Of a stretch of 64,000 bases of DNA, positions 1 through 10,204 are shown one piece after another. This DNA comes from Candidula unifasciata (lineage: Eukaryota > Mollusca > Gastropoda > Stylommatophora > Geomitridae), in assembly GCA_905116865.2 (NCBI GenBank), contig CAJHNH020001119.1, forward strand, positions 133,952 to 197,951, read 5' to 3'. Both the position numbers and the translations under genes were made by a program. Positions within the stretch are counted from its first letter, which is position 1; each line of letters opens with the position of its first letter. Below the pieces are notes generated by a model that was not told where the DNA came from, searched no databases, and saw only the letters and a program-made list of their open reading frames with translations.

Positions 1-74
1 TTCTGCACACGGACAATCCTCTCTATCAAAACTTGCTTGTCGACCTCAATCTGTTCTGTGATGGCTGCAAACTC
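1..74 (-). CDS. CCDC186: CCDC186 exon 16, cut by the window edge
   Basis: The acceptor TTTCTAG follows position 74 and the exon is entered in phase 0. The visible 74 nt encode EFAAITEQIEVDKQVLIERI then VRVQ. The vertebrate protein reads [22 protein letters not shown]. The C-terminal region, expected to be roughly 150-200 more residues, lies outside the window on the left. Confidence 0.93.
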
Positions 75-279
75 CTAGAAATTTTACAAATCAATATAAT
101 GTTGAACCTGCAGCAAAGAACCTGTTTCAGTGAGCAAAAAATCATAAAAGCATTCAGGATGATGATGCTCTTCTTCCACGCATACCCTTAAAAGTGTGGC
201 TGACGATGAGTTTATAACCAGTGTGCTACGTAAATAGTTAGCATCTACACCTTAAGACATTTGCTGCGGGAGACAAAGC

Positions 280-640
280 ACCTATGTTGTTGCTGTTTGT
301 CCATCACGAGTGATGAAGACCACTTTTTATCCAAAGTAGTGATAGCTGGATGAAAGTGACTTGTGCAAGGACTTGGATTTAACTGAGGAAGAGTTGCTCA
401 ATTTGTCGGCCTCACTCTCTCCCCGGTGTCCATCTTGATCCAATGGCAGGACAATGTCAAGATGATTGGGAATGGACCTAGGTGCAGTGGATAACCAAGG
501 CATCTTAAGTGCTCTGTCTTGCTTGAAGCTCTCCACAGAGCCTGCTGGTAAATGCTAGGCCGGTGAACGAATAAGAGGTTTAATCCGCACATATCAGCCA
601 AGTCCAGTTTTTGCATGCAGATCACCAGGAGGAAAATGGT
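280..640 (+). repeat. Dispersed repeat family I, copy 1
   Basis: Shares many blocks with 53620-54220, for example GAGGAAGAGTTGC, CCTCACTCTCTC and GTCTAGGTGCAGTGGAT-like sequence. The nature of the family is unknown; no ORF is seen. Confidence 0.6.
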
Positions 641-1596
641 CTTCCTGATATCTGAAATTACTGTTCTGGTAGAGTATGCAAACACCAAAGTGTTACTGGG
701 GTTCAAAGGGAAGAAAATGCAATAAAACCTCTTTAACACAAACTCACTGAAGATGAACAATGAGTTCATTTTAAATTATTATTAGTCCCCGGTTCACACA
801 TATTCTATAACAGGAAGTCTCGAAATACAGTTCCATTGCAGCCTACCATGCATTTTTAAAGAAGCAAAGAGGTGAAGCAACTAAGCAGGGCTGACATCAC
901 GCTATCAGTCAGGGTTTCATCTTTGTCAGAAATGAGTCATCTCATAACTGCTCCATTCCAGTGCCAGTGAAAACCACACCCAAACAAATGCCAATCATTG
1001 TCCCATGTAAAAAGCCAAAAAGAAGCAGTCCCAGCAAAATCTAAAGCTTCTTACGAACACTAAAAAAAAAATACATCAGATAGCCACCATAGGTGCCAAC
1101 ACCGACATAGCCAATGGAAGCAGCAGTCATGACAAACCAGCAGGTGCACATGCATTACTGCATAAGGCACACTACAAAGTTTGTGTGACAATCGACCACT
1201 TACCATTTTCTGAAAGTGCAGTTTACAACACATATCTCCTGGAGTAAAAACATTCCCAGTGAAATTCATAGCTCACAGTGCCGCACCATGCACTCAACTC
1301 AGTAGCTGTGCAAAGGAACTGGATTTCTCCTTTACCTCTTTTACTGGATCCAAAGTTTGGTAAAAGATACCCAACATTCAGTGTTGACAAAGTACATGTA
1401 AAACTGACTACTTACTAACTGGCGCATAAACAGAACAGCAAATTGGTAGCAAATGGCCAAAATGTAATATGTAATAGTGCTTGCTTAGTGACACGGGTGT
1501 GAGACCAAAAACTTATCAATCCAATTTGATTACCTACAATAAGTAATGTGATTCTGATGTGATAACCAAACAATTACTAACTCAGTCAGAGCTTAC
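640..1596. other. CCDC186 intron, no feature recognised
   Basis: Intron sequence between exons 15 and 16. I see no coding pattern or repeat shared with the rest of the window apart from family I at its left. Confidence 0.6.
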
Positions 1597-1752
1597 CTGC
1601 ACTGGAGCATGGTTGAGTGATTGTCGCGAGGTATTTTCAGGCGAGTTCAGGCTACCATTTGAGTTAGTCCGAGAGCCCATACTGCCGGCATCTCCCTTCC
1701 CTTCTATACTTTCCAATCTCTTGTGCATCTGGTGCAGCTGGCGTGTCAGGTC
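1597..1752 (-). CDS. CCDC186: CCDC186 exon 15 (SMGSR/GSLN motif)
   Basis: 156 nt, phase 0-0; acceptor AATTCTGTTCACAG, donor GTGCAG|GTAAGC. It encodes 52 residues: DLTRQLHQMHKRLESIEGK, then SMGSRTNSNGSLNSPENTS. The vertebrate protein has DLTKQLQQARRKLDQVESG and SMGSRSSSSGSLN...SPENT. This Ser-rich linker is the clearest identifier of the gene. Confidence 0.96.
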
Positions 1753-2214
1753 CTGTGAACAGAATTCACAAAATATAAACAATCAGCACATTTAAAAAAA
1801 AAAAAATATGTTAAAATTATAAACAAAATCTCAATTACATATATGGTGGCGGTGGAAAGGGTGGAAAGGGAAGTAAACTTCTGTGCAAGCTAAGATGAAA
1901 AGTTATACTACTCTTAACAGATTCAGTGTAAAAAGTAAGCTCATGATGACAATCAATTTTACAGAGGCAAAGAAAATATGATAAGGGGATCATCATCATC
2001 ATGTGCTATGCTCATAAGTGTGAAAGGTAGTGTCTCACTATTACCAGTGTCAGATCATGTCTGTGCTTTTGTCCCCATCATGCCATGTGAATCAGCCCTC
2101 TTTTTTTTACTGTTACATTAATTTCTCTACTTAATTTAGAGTTGAGTAACCTCATTATACCTTGCTTTAATAAAGTCTTATTGGTGTTCTGTTTGTTTTG
2201 TTTGTTTTAATATC

Positions 2215-2412
2215 CAGAAGCCATGAGTTGTTAACCCTTACGCTCAGTATTATGGATATTGCAACCTTTCGGCCTTAATTCCATTGTAAATACCGTAAAT
2301 CTGGGAAAAAATGTGGCTTTTCTGCCCACCCCCGGAAGTGAACCCGGACCACAATGAGTTCGTCACCCGGTCACTGCGCAATCTGGTTTAGCCAACTACG
2401 CTAGAGAGCCGG
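2215..2412 (-). mobile_element. tRNA-derived SINE-C
   Basis: Minus-strand copy with a tRNA-like head (GCCCGGCTCTCTAGCG on the reverse strand, A-box GTTGGCTAAACC) and a Pol III B-box near the CCCGGGTTC-like region. The body contains the CTTTCGGCC block and ends TTAACAACTCATGG. A plus-strand copy is at 59568-59765. Confidence 0.75.
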
Positions 2413-2565
2413 GCATCAGTGTTCTAAGTCTGAACACAAAACAAAGACCACACAGAACAACAACTCCACAAAACACAAGAGTTCACAGAACAGCAACCAA
2501 ACAAAACAGAGTACACAGAACACACAAAAAACCACAGGGAACAAACACCACACAGATTCATCAAC

Positions 2566-2645
2566 CTTAATGTTGCTTGCATGCTGCCTCTTCAATGTCT
2601 TTCTGCTGTCCATCTCATCCTCCCACTTTTGCTTTAGATCACTAC
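2566..2645 (-). CDS. CCDC186: CCDC186 exon 14
   Basis: 80 nt, phase 1 to 0; acceptor GCTTGTTGCAG, donor ATTAAG|GTTGAT. It encodes SDLKQKWEDEMDSRKTLKRQ then HASNIK. Vertebrate CCDC186 has ...RRKHASSIK directly before DLTKQL, exactly as here with the next exon. Confidence 0.92.
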
Positions 2646-2689
2646 CTGCAACAAGCAAACTCACAGGTCAGTCTTTAAACAAACAAACA

Positions 2690-2912
2690 AACAAATAGTT
2701 GTGTGTCCTTTACATGACTACCTGCTATTTATGGTTTTACTAGGCAATTGTTCCTTCAGTAATTTGCAATTACTTGCTGAACGGTCGACTCTTTAAAAAA
2801 AACCATTTAAACCAACACAAGGCGGCCTCCTTTCAAATCATCTGCACCTGGGATTGAACCCAGCACCTTAGCCTTAAGAAGCTCATTCGAAACGCCTAAG
2901 CCACATGCACCT
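2690..2912 (-). mobile_element. tRNA-derived SINE-B, diverged copy
   Basis: The reverse strand carries GTGGCTTAGGCGTTTCGAA (A-box region) and GGGTTCAATCCCAGG (B-box). These are followed by the SINE-B body with the AGTAATTGC...GCCTAG blocks seen in better copies at 33326 and 41064. Confidence 0.7.
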
Positions 2913-3094
2913 TTGAAATCTTTACTACCAATATTTTGATCAACTGGACGTGAAATACAATCTCAGCCTGTACATTGTGTGGCAACTGCTATGGGGCTTC
3001 TTATTAATTTTTTCATTATTAGAGAGTTTCTAATTCAGAGTTCATATGTGTCCTGCGGAAAAACTAATAATGTGCATGCAACATTTTTTCAGCA

Positions 3095-3230
3095 CACTGC
3101 TGCGCAAGTCTGAGAGGCAAGGAACCATTACTCTGCATAAAAATGAGTCAGTTTCTGGAACAGTACTAGAGTATAGAAGTGGACGAACAACCAGAACTTT
3201 CCACCGGTGATCGCAAAGAAGAAGAAGACA
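3095..3230 (+). repeat. Dispersed repeat family H, with GAA tail
   Basis: Contains GTCTGAGAGGCAAGGAACC and AACCAGAACTTTCCAC and ends in GAAGAAGAAG. Reverse-oriented copies are at 18785, 29665 and 41325 and another at 32370. It behaves like a LINE 3' end or SINE with a GAA tail. Confidence 0.65.
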
Positions 3231-3297
3231 AATCACAATCGCAAAACTGAGGATGCAACCAACTTACAGTATTTAACCGTGAACTACAAATACTTAC

Positions 3298-3382
3298 ACT
3301 CTTTTGTTTTTTCTGCCAGAATAGTTGTCATTTTTTCTCCTTCTTCTTTTCTCTTTACCTTTTCTTTATCAAGTTGGTCACT
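3298..3382 (-). CDS. CCDC186: CCDC186 exon 13
   Basis: 85 nt, phase 0 to 1; acceptor TTTGTTTAG, donor AGAGT|GTAAGT. It encodes SDQLDKEKVKRKEEGEKMTT then ILAEKTKE. It corresponds to the vertebrate LLKEEELRKEEVQTLQAEL region. Confidence 0.88.
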
Positions 3383-3529
3383 CTAAACAAAGTATTAAAG
3401 AAGAACATACAAGTCATCTGCATACAAATGTAAACCTGATAGTCAAATAATAACGTTACACAGAATATATTCTTAAAGCTAATGAAAAAAATAATCACAC
3501 TATTCAGATGAGTTAAGAACTGACATCAC

Positions 3530-3660
3530 AGCACTCTGGGCATTTCCATGTGTGCTTCGTCCTCATATTCAGCAGCCAGCGCAGAGGTCCAATACTAATG
3601 GTGCTAGACGTATTCTGGTTATATGTCCATCTTTCACACTATTCAATGCTACCATAACTG
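3530..3660 (-). mobile_element. LINE C-terminal fragment (RNase H-LINE family)
   Basis: The reverse strand encodes a degraded ...WTYNQNTSSTISIGPLRWLL ... CPECCDVSS. The same C-terminal block occurs at 21880, 30150 and 42780. Confidence 0.6.
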
Positions 3661-4140
3661 TCTGACTAAATATATTCTTAAATCAAATGGAGAGAAAAAA
3701 ACTGTTCAACTACTGATCAGAATACTTCTACTGTCAGAATACTAGTACAATGTTGCCATAAGTATTTGAAAAAATAGAATATTATAATTTAAAAAAAAAA
3801 AAATTGTCATACCATTCAATGCTACCATAACTGTCTGACTAAATATATTCTTAAATCAAATGGAGAGAAAAAAACTGTTCAACTACTGATCAGAATACTT
3901 CTACTGTCAGAATACTAGTACAATGTTGCCATAAGTATTTGAAAAAATAGAATATTATAATTTAAAAAAAAAAATTGTCATACCATTCAATGCTACCATA
4001 ACCATCTAATTAAATATATCCTAACATCAGACGGATACAAAAAACGAAATACTGCACTATCCAATACTACCATAACTGTCCAATTAAATATATTCAACAT
4101 CAATTGGAAAAACAAAAACAAGTGTTACACTCTTCAACCC
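3640..4140. repeat. Tandem duplication, 170-bp unit, plus a diverged third copy
   Basis: Two nearly identical units (about 3640-3811 and 3812-3982) begin ACCATTCAATGCTACCATAA. A third, diverged copy runs on to about 4140. The array is intronic and ends just before exon 12. Confidence 0.9.
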
Positions 4141-4166
4141 TGCCATAAATTTCTAACTAAACTCAC

Positions 4167-4241
4167 CAAGTTTCTGACACTTGCTTCCAATGTCTGAATT
4201 TCCATTTTATGCTTTTCTACCTCACTTGTTAAAGACAATAT
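4167..4241 (-). CDS. CCDC186: CCDC186 exon 12
   Basis: 75 nt, phase 0-0; acceptor TTTTTTCAG, donor AACTTG|GTGAGT. It encodes 25 heptad residues, ILSLTSEVEKHKMEIQTLEA then SVRNL. It has perfect splice signals and lies next to a 170-bp tandem duplication in the downstream intron. Confidence 0.88.
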
Positions 4242-4443
4242 CTGAAAAAAACATATTTTTAAATGTTTAATGTAACTTGTCAGAAAAAATTTCAACTTGT
4301 AAAGTACAAATGATAACAGTAATTTTCTTTAAGAATGTATTTACCACAAAAAAATAATCATATTATCTTGATTTTTTTTAAAAATTAATTTTAAGACTGC
4401 TTTAAATTAAAAGAAAATTATTCATTGCCAAGAAAGTAAAAAG

Positions 4444-4706
4444 ACCCTTTTCCACGCCTTTAGGCGTATAGGGCATATAGGATTAGACCTATATTTTTAT
4501 AGACCAATCGGCACAAGATGGGTGATGTGGTTTGCATCACGCCGGCTGCCTCTACTTCCTGGGACTGCACCCGGTACCCACTCAAAGCTGGGTCGACCTG
4601 GGAGCCAAAGTCATTTTTGAAAAAAGTCCAGCTCCTCCAGGGAGCGAACCTACTACCTTCCGATCTGCGGCGAGCCTCTAGTCGCTCTGCCACGGGGACT
4701 TCCTAT
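4444..4706 (-). mobile_element. tRNA-derived SINE-A
   Basis: The reverse strand starts GTCCCCGTGGCAGAGCGACT (A-box) and has GTAGGTTCGCTCCC (B-box). The body then holds GGTCGACC...GGCGTGATG and ends near CGTGGAAAAGGG. Six further copies or fragments lie in the window. Confidence 0.8.
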
Positions 4707-4977
4707 TGTCCAGAGCATAGATAAAATTTTAAAAGATAAAAAAAAAATTGAAAAAACTACCTAAAAAAAAGTATATAGATGCAGCATGTTCCATTCTAGC
4801 ATTTTAATTCTTCGTTGGTATGGAAGCCCCTCTTTTTCGCATGAAGTTTATGCACACAAGAAACAGAATGAAACAAGACAGAAGAAGAGGAGAAATAAGC
4901 AAAAGGAGAAGTACAAGGAAGAGGAGAGGAACATAAATTTATAGGAGAAGAAGAAGGAAAAAAACAAAAACAGCAAC

Positions 4978-5158
4978 CTTATTGCTGAGGCTGGTGTTTT
5001 CTGATCTTAAGAGAGCACTTGTGTGGCTGAGTTCTGACTGGAGTGTCAGCATTTTGGACTCTCGCTCACTGCATGACTCCATGTCCTTCTGGAGATCCTG
5101 GTTAGTCATCTGAAGTTCAGCAATATCCTTCTGAAGAGCTTGGATGATGTCCTGGGAA
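4978..5158 (-). CDS. CCDC186: CCDC186 exon 11
   Basis: 181 nt. It completes the phase-2 codon and leaves in phase 0; acceptor TTTCTAAATCAG, donor AATAAG|GTTGCT (a weak +4/+5). It encodes about 60 residues including LQKDMESCSERESKMLTLQS and SALLRSENTSL. This parallels vertebrate [20 protein letters not shown] and KNAQLQSESNSL. Confidence 0.92.
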
Positions 5159-5230
5159 CTGATTTAGAAAAAAAAATCTTATTGTTACTTTGGCTGCTGC
5201 ATGCTAGAATAGTTATACAGTTAAAAGTTT

Positions 5231-5456
5231 GTTGCGTATCCTTTACAGGAAATTGCAGAACCAACACCAGCATTTTGAGCTGTTGTGGTTTTCCTAAGCA
5301 AGTTTATGTCCAGTAGTTTGCCATTGCTTTCTGGACAGTCAGCTTCTTGATACCACAGTCGAAACCAATGCAGGGCGCAAGGCCCGCAGCTGGGATCGAA
5401 CCCGGCATCCCAGCATTACAAAACGGGTTCGTAACGCCTTAGCCACAGGCGCCGAC
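5231..5456 (-). mobile_element. tRNA-derived SINE-B
   Basis: The reverse strand starts GTCGGCGCCTGTGGCTAAGG and has GGGTTCGATCCCAGCTGCGG (B-box). It ends at the conserved CTGCAA...GGATACGCAAC tail. Confidence 0.85.
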
Positions 5457-5659
5457 TATATACAGAGTTATTCAAAATGATGCATATGCTTTCACTTATA
5501 AATATTTCCCTGAATATACTTTACATATTAATAATATGCATATAAGAGAGAGGGGAAGGTCCAAAGTTTTGTCCTAGAGCGCAGTTGTGTAACCAACCAC
5601 TTGATTGTGCATGCTAGTGCTACCAAGGACCCTTCAATCCAGTTCTTTGTGTGTGGGAT

Positions 5660-6290
5660 GAGTTCGGCTTCGGCTTAGATGTTTGAAAAGTCTACAGACA
5701 GCCTGGAGTCGTACACCTATTTGAGTAGTAATATAGACAAAGATGGGGGAACTGATAGAGATATTAAAATAAGAATACAAAAGGCAAGAGGAGCTTTTTA
5801 TAGCACTAGGGAATTTGTGGAGGTCAAAAGAAATTAAAAGAAATACTAAACTTAGAATTTTTAATAATAATGTCAAATCAGTACTTTTGCATAGGGCGGA
5901 AACATGGAGAACAACTAAGGCAATTACTAATAAATTATAGACATTCATTAACTGGTGCCTGTGCAGAAAAGAGGGAATTAAATGGTATGATAGAATAACT
6001 AATGTAGAGCTTTAGGAGAGAACTAAGCAAGCTCTAGTGGAGCAAGAGGTGAGGAAAAGACGCTGGCATTGGATAGGACACACATTGAGAAAATCGGAGA
6101 ACAGAATAATAAGAATGTCTTTACATTGGAACCCACAGGGGCACAGGAATAAAGCAAGGCAAAAAAAACACATGAAGAAGAGAGCTGGAAAATGAAGTTA
6201 GAAAGATGGGGAGGACATGGTGTGATTTGGTTGAGGGCCTATGCTCCATTGGGGGAGAGAAAAGCAGATGAAGAAGAAGACAGCCACAAT
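5660..6290 (+). mobile_element. LINE RT C-terminal fragment
   Basis: Frameshifted reading: SLEYTYLSSNIDKDGGTDRD, then [25 protein letters not shown] and [15 protein letters not shown]. This is the standard C-terminal block of RTE/CR1-like endonuclease-reverse transcriptases. It ends with GATGAAGAAGAAG. Confidence 0.8.
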
Positions 6291-6417
6291 GTATAGCCTC
6301 TATTGTGAGTTTGTTAACTTTAGACCTTCCTCTCTCTTCTGTATGTATATTATTAATATGTAATATGTAATGTACATTCAAGGAAATATACATAAATTGG
6401 GAGTCTCCATGGTGAAG

Positions 6418-6660
6418 TGAAGTGGTCAAGCTGAAGTGGTCAAGCCGTTTGCCTCACATTCTGAAGGTCACGGATTCGTTCCACGGCTGCATTTGATCAG
6501 TTCATGAGTTCAATTTTTATGGAAATCCCTGGGGATCATCGCCAAAGCTATGGAATTCATGATCTGTGCAATGCTCTCGGCAGGTGCCGTTCTATGAAGA
6601 GCAAAAGTAACCAAGCCATATATAACCCAGTGCAATGAATTTGATCCTGTCAATTTAAAC
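6418..6660 (+). mobile_element. tRNA-derived SINE-F
   Basis: Plus-strand head GTGGTCAAGCCGTTTGCCTC (A-box) and CACGGATTCGTTCCACGG (B-box), then a body that recurs at 49960-50225 (GGAAATCCCTGGG...TCATCGCC; end GATCCTGTC). Confidence 0.7.
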
Positions 6661-6879
6661 ATTTTACCTTTTTATACATAAACGAAAGTATATCCATCAT
6701 TTTGAATAACCCTGTAAATAAAGAACGAACAAACGAACTTTATTTTCAAAGGGTCACAAACTAGGCACACAGGCTTGTCTTACATTGGGCCCTTCCAAAT
6801 ACCCATCTTTCAGCAGTTGTATTTTATCAATAAAGCATGTTATGATTATCAAGTCAAAAACAAAAGCATGAGTGGTAAA

Positions 6880-7150
6880 ATGCGTGCACACGCTCGCCCA
6901 TGCACACATACCCACATACACACGCAAACCCATTCACACACTCTCACACACACACATAGGCACCCAATACACACACACACATCCACATACATACATACTT
7001 TCACACCTGTACATGTGTACATACATACACACACATATACATATATACATACACACACACATACATGCGTGCACACATACACACACATACATGCGTGCAC
7101 ACATACACACACGCACAGGCACACTCTCACAAACACACACTCTGAGAAAC
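6880..7150. repeat. CA-rich microsatellite
   Basis: About 270 bp of imperfect (CA)n with TACA interruptions. It creates long spurious His/Thr and Cys/Val reading frames on the two strands. Confidence 0.9.
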
Positions 7151-7159
7151 TGGGACTAA

Positions 7160-7970
7160 AAGACTTGGCCTGAGCTGAGCCTATGTTACCATATGAAATA
7201 AAGGGAAGCAGAGACTTGTACATCAAACCAGACTGCCAGCCAAGAGGTAATATGTCTTAATCTCCCATATGGCAGAATGTCAAAATTAAACTCAACTCTT
7301 AGTTTAATTCTGACTTAAAATGGACACCAGGAAATGTTATAGGAAGTAAAGGCTGCTTTCTTGATACTGACATTCCTCATCATCTTTTACAGAACGGCAC
7401 ACCTGACAACCTCTCTGTCTCTAGCCAATTCTCTAGCAATATGTGTATTCACAGCAAATACATCTTCAATGTCTTGTATTCACCTTCATGGAGGTCTGTC
7501 TCTGCCTCATTTTCAAGATACTGCACTCTCCATCACTCATCGTTCTCTCCAGGCCACCGTGAAGTTTAACATGGCCAAAATACCTCAGCTTTTGAGACAG
7601 GATGCTGTTTACATGCCAAGTCTCCTTGATATTCTGATCATGTAGGTTGTCAGTGTTTTTCTTATTGGTCCATGGGATTCTTATAATTTTCCTGTAGCAT
7701 TTCAGTTAAAAAGCTCCGACTGTTTCTTCAAATACTGAGCAAGAGACTGACCATATCACCCGGCAAATTACAACTAGTCTGCAAACACATGGGGCTAGCA
7801 CCATTTAGCCAACAGGCTTCACAGCATAGAAAAAAACAGGTTGTTTACTTTTACTGAACCCACTGATGAAATCAAATGGTACTGAATTTAAAGTTAATAA
7901 ACAAAATCGAAACAACAGAAAAGAAATGTCTGATGAATCCTAAATGTAACTGGAAGAGACAGGATCAGAA
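7160..7970. other. CCDC186 intron, no feature recognised
   Basis: No splice-bounded coding block; only weak, repeat-like text around 7300-7640. Confidence 0.5.
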
Positions 7971-7974
7971 ATGA

Positions 7975-8272
7975 TGATGATATCAAGAAAGAAGTTGGGA
8001 TGGAGCCAGTACTAAACTATATTAAATGACAACAGATCAAATGGTTTGGACATGTGTCAAGACTTCTATCACATACTGCACCACAGACAGCCCTGTCACT
8101 TAGCCATAATGGAACCAGAGTTAGATGTCGACTATGCAAGTGAAGAAAAGATGGAATATCAAAGGTTGTAATTACCAGCAACTATGTAGCATATACCCCT
8201 GCTGGAACCAAATGCCTCTTCCGAACCTGACCCAGAAAGTCAGAATAGGATTTGAGAAGAAGAAGAAAGTCC
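7975..8272 (+). mobile_element. LINE C-terminal fragment with GAA tail
   Basis: Degraded reading RSNGLDMCQDF / IKWFGHVSRLLSHT, ending at GAGAAGAAGAAGAAAG. It has the same architecture as the other GAA-tailed LINE ends. Confidence 0.6.
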
Positions 8273-8389
8273 CAGAATATTTCTTATCGTTCTTGCAACA
8301 GGTTCAGTAAATCTCTTGCTTGGAGCACCATATAATGCTTTGCCACCTGCTTTACAAGAAAATAATACAAACTATAAACTGCAACTAAC

Positions 8390-8532
8390 CGCTGGTATTC
8401 TTCGTCTAACACTGAGAGTGATGCTATTTTGATATTCAACTCCGCAATATTTGTTTTCTGCCTCTGCATAATCTCCTGATAGTTCTCGATCATCTGATGG
8501 TTCTGTCTGCGTTCCTCTTCTAGGCAGGTCAC
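8390..8532 (-). CDS. CCDC186: CCDC186 exon 10
   Basis: 143 nt, enters in phase 0 and leaves in phase 2; acceptor TTAACACAG, donor CAGCG|GTTAGT. It encodes VTCLEEERRQNHQMIENYQE, then IMQRQKTNIAELN and EEYQR. The vertebrate counterpart reads [20 protein letters not shown]...NRQKAEIQNLL...LQR. Confidence 0.94.
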
Positions 8533-8612
8533 CTGTGTTAAAGATAATGATATCCGTAAAATTATTTCAGTACTGTTAATACACAAATAATATTATCACA
8601 ATGTGTCTAGAC

Positions 8613-8797
8613 CAGTGGTTCCCAACCTTTCTAATGCCGCGACCCTTTAATACAGTTCCCTCATGTTGTGGTGACCCCCAAACAATTATTTTTCTTCACA
8701 ACTTCAATAAATATGTTTTCCGATGGTCTTAGGCAACCCCTGTGAAAGGGTCGTTTGACCCCCAAAAAGGTTGTGATCGGCAGTTTGAATACCGCTG
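8613..8797. mobile_element. SPIN-like hAT MITE
   Basis: A 185-bp element in a CCDC186 intron. It begins CAGTGGTTCCCAACC and ends with a degenerate inverted copy (...ATACCGCTG). It is flanked by GTCTAGAC and GTCTAGAT, an 8-bp duplication with one mismatch, as expected for hAT. Inside are TTCCGATGGTCTTAGG and ACCCCTGTGAAAGGGTCG, which are hallmarks of the SPIN (Space Invader) family known for horizontal transfer. It has no transposase and is non-autonomous. Confidence 0.85.
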
Positions 8798-8819
8798 GTC
8801 TAGATGATAATCGCAAGTG

Positions 8820-10110
8820 GTCAATTTTTTGCCATCCTGCACAATCACTAAAATCATGGATCAGGTCAATGCTCTTGGCTGCCTCATCCAAATGGCCAGG
8901 TCCTAAAATATACAAGACCACACACAAAGTATTACCAAGATACTGTTCATGAGAAATCACTCATTGTACAAATGGAGCACAAATGATGTGGTAAGTAATA
9001 AAATATTAAAGAGAACATATAAATAAAAAATAATCTGAAAAATACATGTTTAAGTTTTTTAAAAAAAAAAAAACATATTTCACACTATTTATAGGGATGT
9101 GATCTGTTACTACTATTACTACTTACTGCTGCTACTATTGCTACTTACTGCTGCTACTATTACTACTTACTGCTGCTACTATTACTAAATGCTGCTACTG
9201 TTACTAATACTTTTTTTTTCTATATTCCTGTTGCATAACACCAAAACACTGCACAAACAGATTAATGCAATTTGAAAATTAACTTACTCCCTACAAAGAA
9301 CATTTTTAAAAACAAAAACATCCTGAACACTTCACCCAGACACTCTCTGCTTGTAAGCCTCCATTCTGATACACACCAAAGCATCTGAAAATCACACTTA
9401 ACCTCCCTCACCTGGATCTACACACCTGGTCTTGCTAGCCTAAAAAGTAATGAGTGAGCCGACCAGCTGACAAGCATTTAGCCAACTCATACAGAAATAA
9501 GCACGGACAAAGCAGCAATCATCAACACTGCTTGGAATGGACTAGTGGATAAACAAATCTCTGACACTAACGTGATTGTGTGACATGGGAGGAAAGCATG
9601 GTGAAGTATGTCTATGCACCTTCGAGGCGTGCAAAGGGATCTACACTTTCACTTTTACTGATTTTCCTCCGACATCTGTTTTCGAATGCATTTAACTTTT
9701 GCTCCATGTCTTTAGTGTTTCTCCAACTTTCAACGGCATATGTTAAAACTCAAAGAAACATTAGAGTTGAAAATACTTAGCTTGGTTTTAAAACTATACA
9801 ATTTAGAGTTCCATATTTTGTCATTGCATGTCATAATTTCTTTCTCTGTATTTTCTTCACTATCAAAATTACTTTACTACCGAAATAAGTCGGTAAAACT
9901 GTACAGTTTAAAGGTAAATATCATGTTCAGGCTTTTAGAGGCTCATGCTTAGAATTTCTTGCTCTGTAAATTTTTGGCAATTAAAGTTGCTACCGAAACT
10001 GGTAAGCTGATCTGTATTTTGATTCTTTCTGCCTCCGATGTAACATTCACTTGAATGCAGACTTGTCCATACCAGGTAACAAATTTAAGACAATCATCAA
10101 ATGCCATTCT
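8820..10110. other. CCDC186 intron with small repeat of CTACTATTACTACTTACTGCTG
   Basis: At 9105-9215 there is a short tandem repeat of a roughly 30-bp TACTGCTGCTACTATTACTA unit. Otherwise I recognise nothing in it. Confidence 0.6.
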
Positions 10111-10113
10111 CAC

Positions 10114-10200
10114 CTTATCTTTGTAGATTTTGTTCTCCTCTATTACATCTTTATGTTGTGCTTTCAGAGAATCTAGTTCTCTCTTCAGCATCTGATGGAC
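10114..10200 (-). CDS. CCDC186: CCDC186 exon 9
   Basis: 87 nt, phase 0-0; acceptor TTTGTTGTAG, donor GATAAG|GTGAGA. It encodes 29 residues: VHQMLKRELDSLKAQHKDVI followed by EENKIYKDK. It is weaker in sequence than its neighbours but lies in the correct place and phase for the family's heptad region. Confidence 0.88.
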
Positions 10201-10204
10201 CTAC

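Noticed and set aside
6775..7226. His/Thr-rich and Cys/Val-rich ORFs, also at 57320-57700.
   Set aside because: Products of CA microsatellites.
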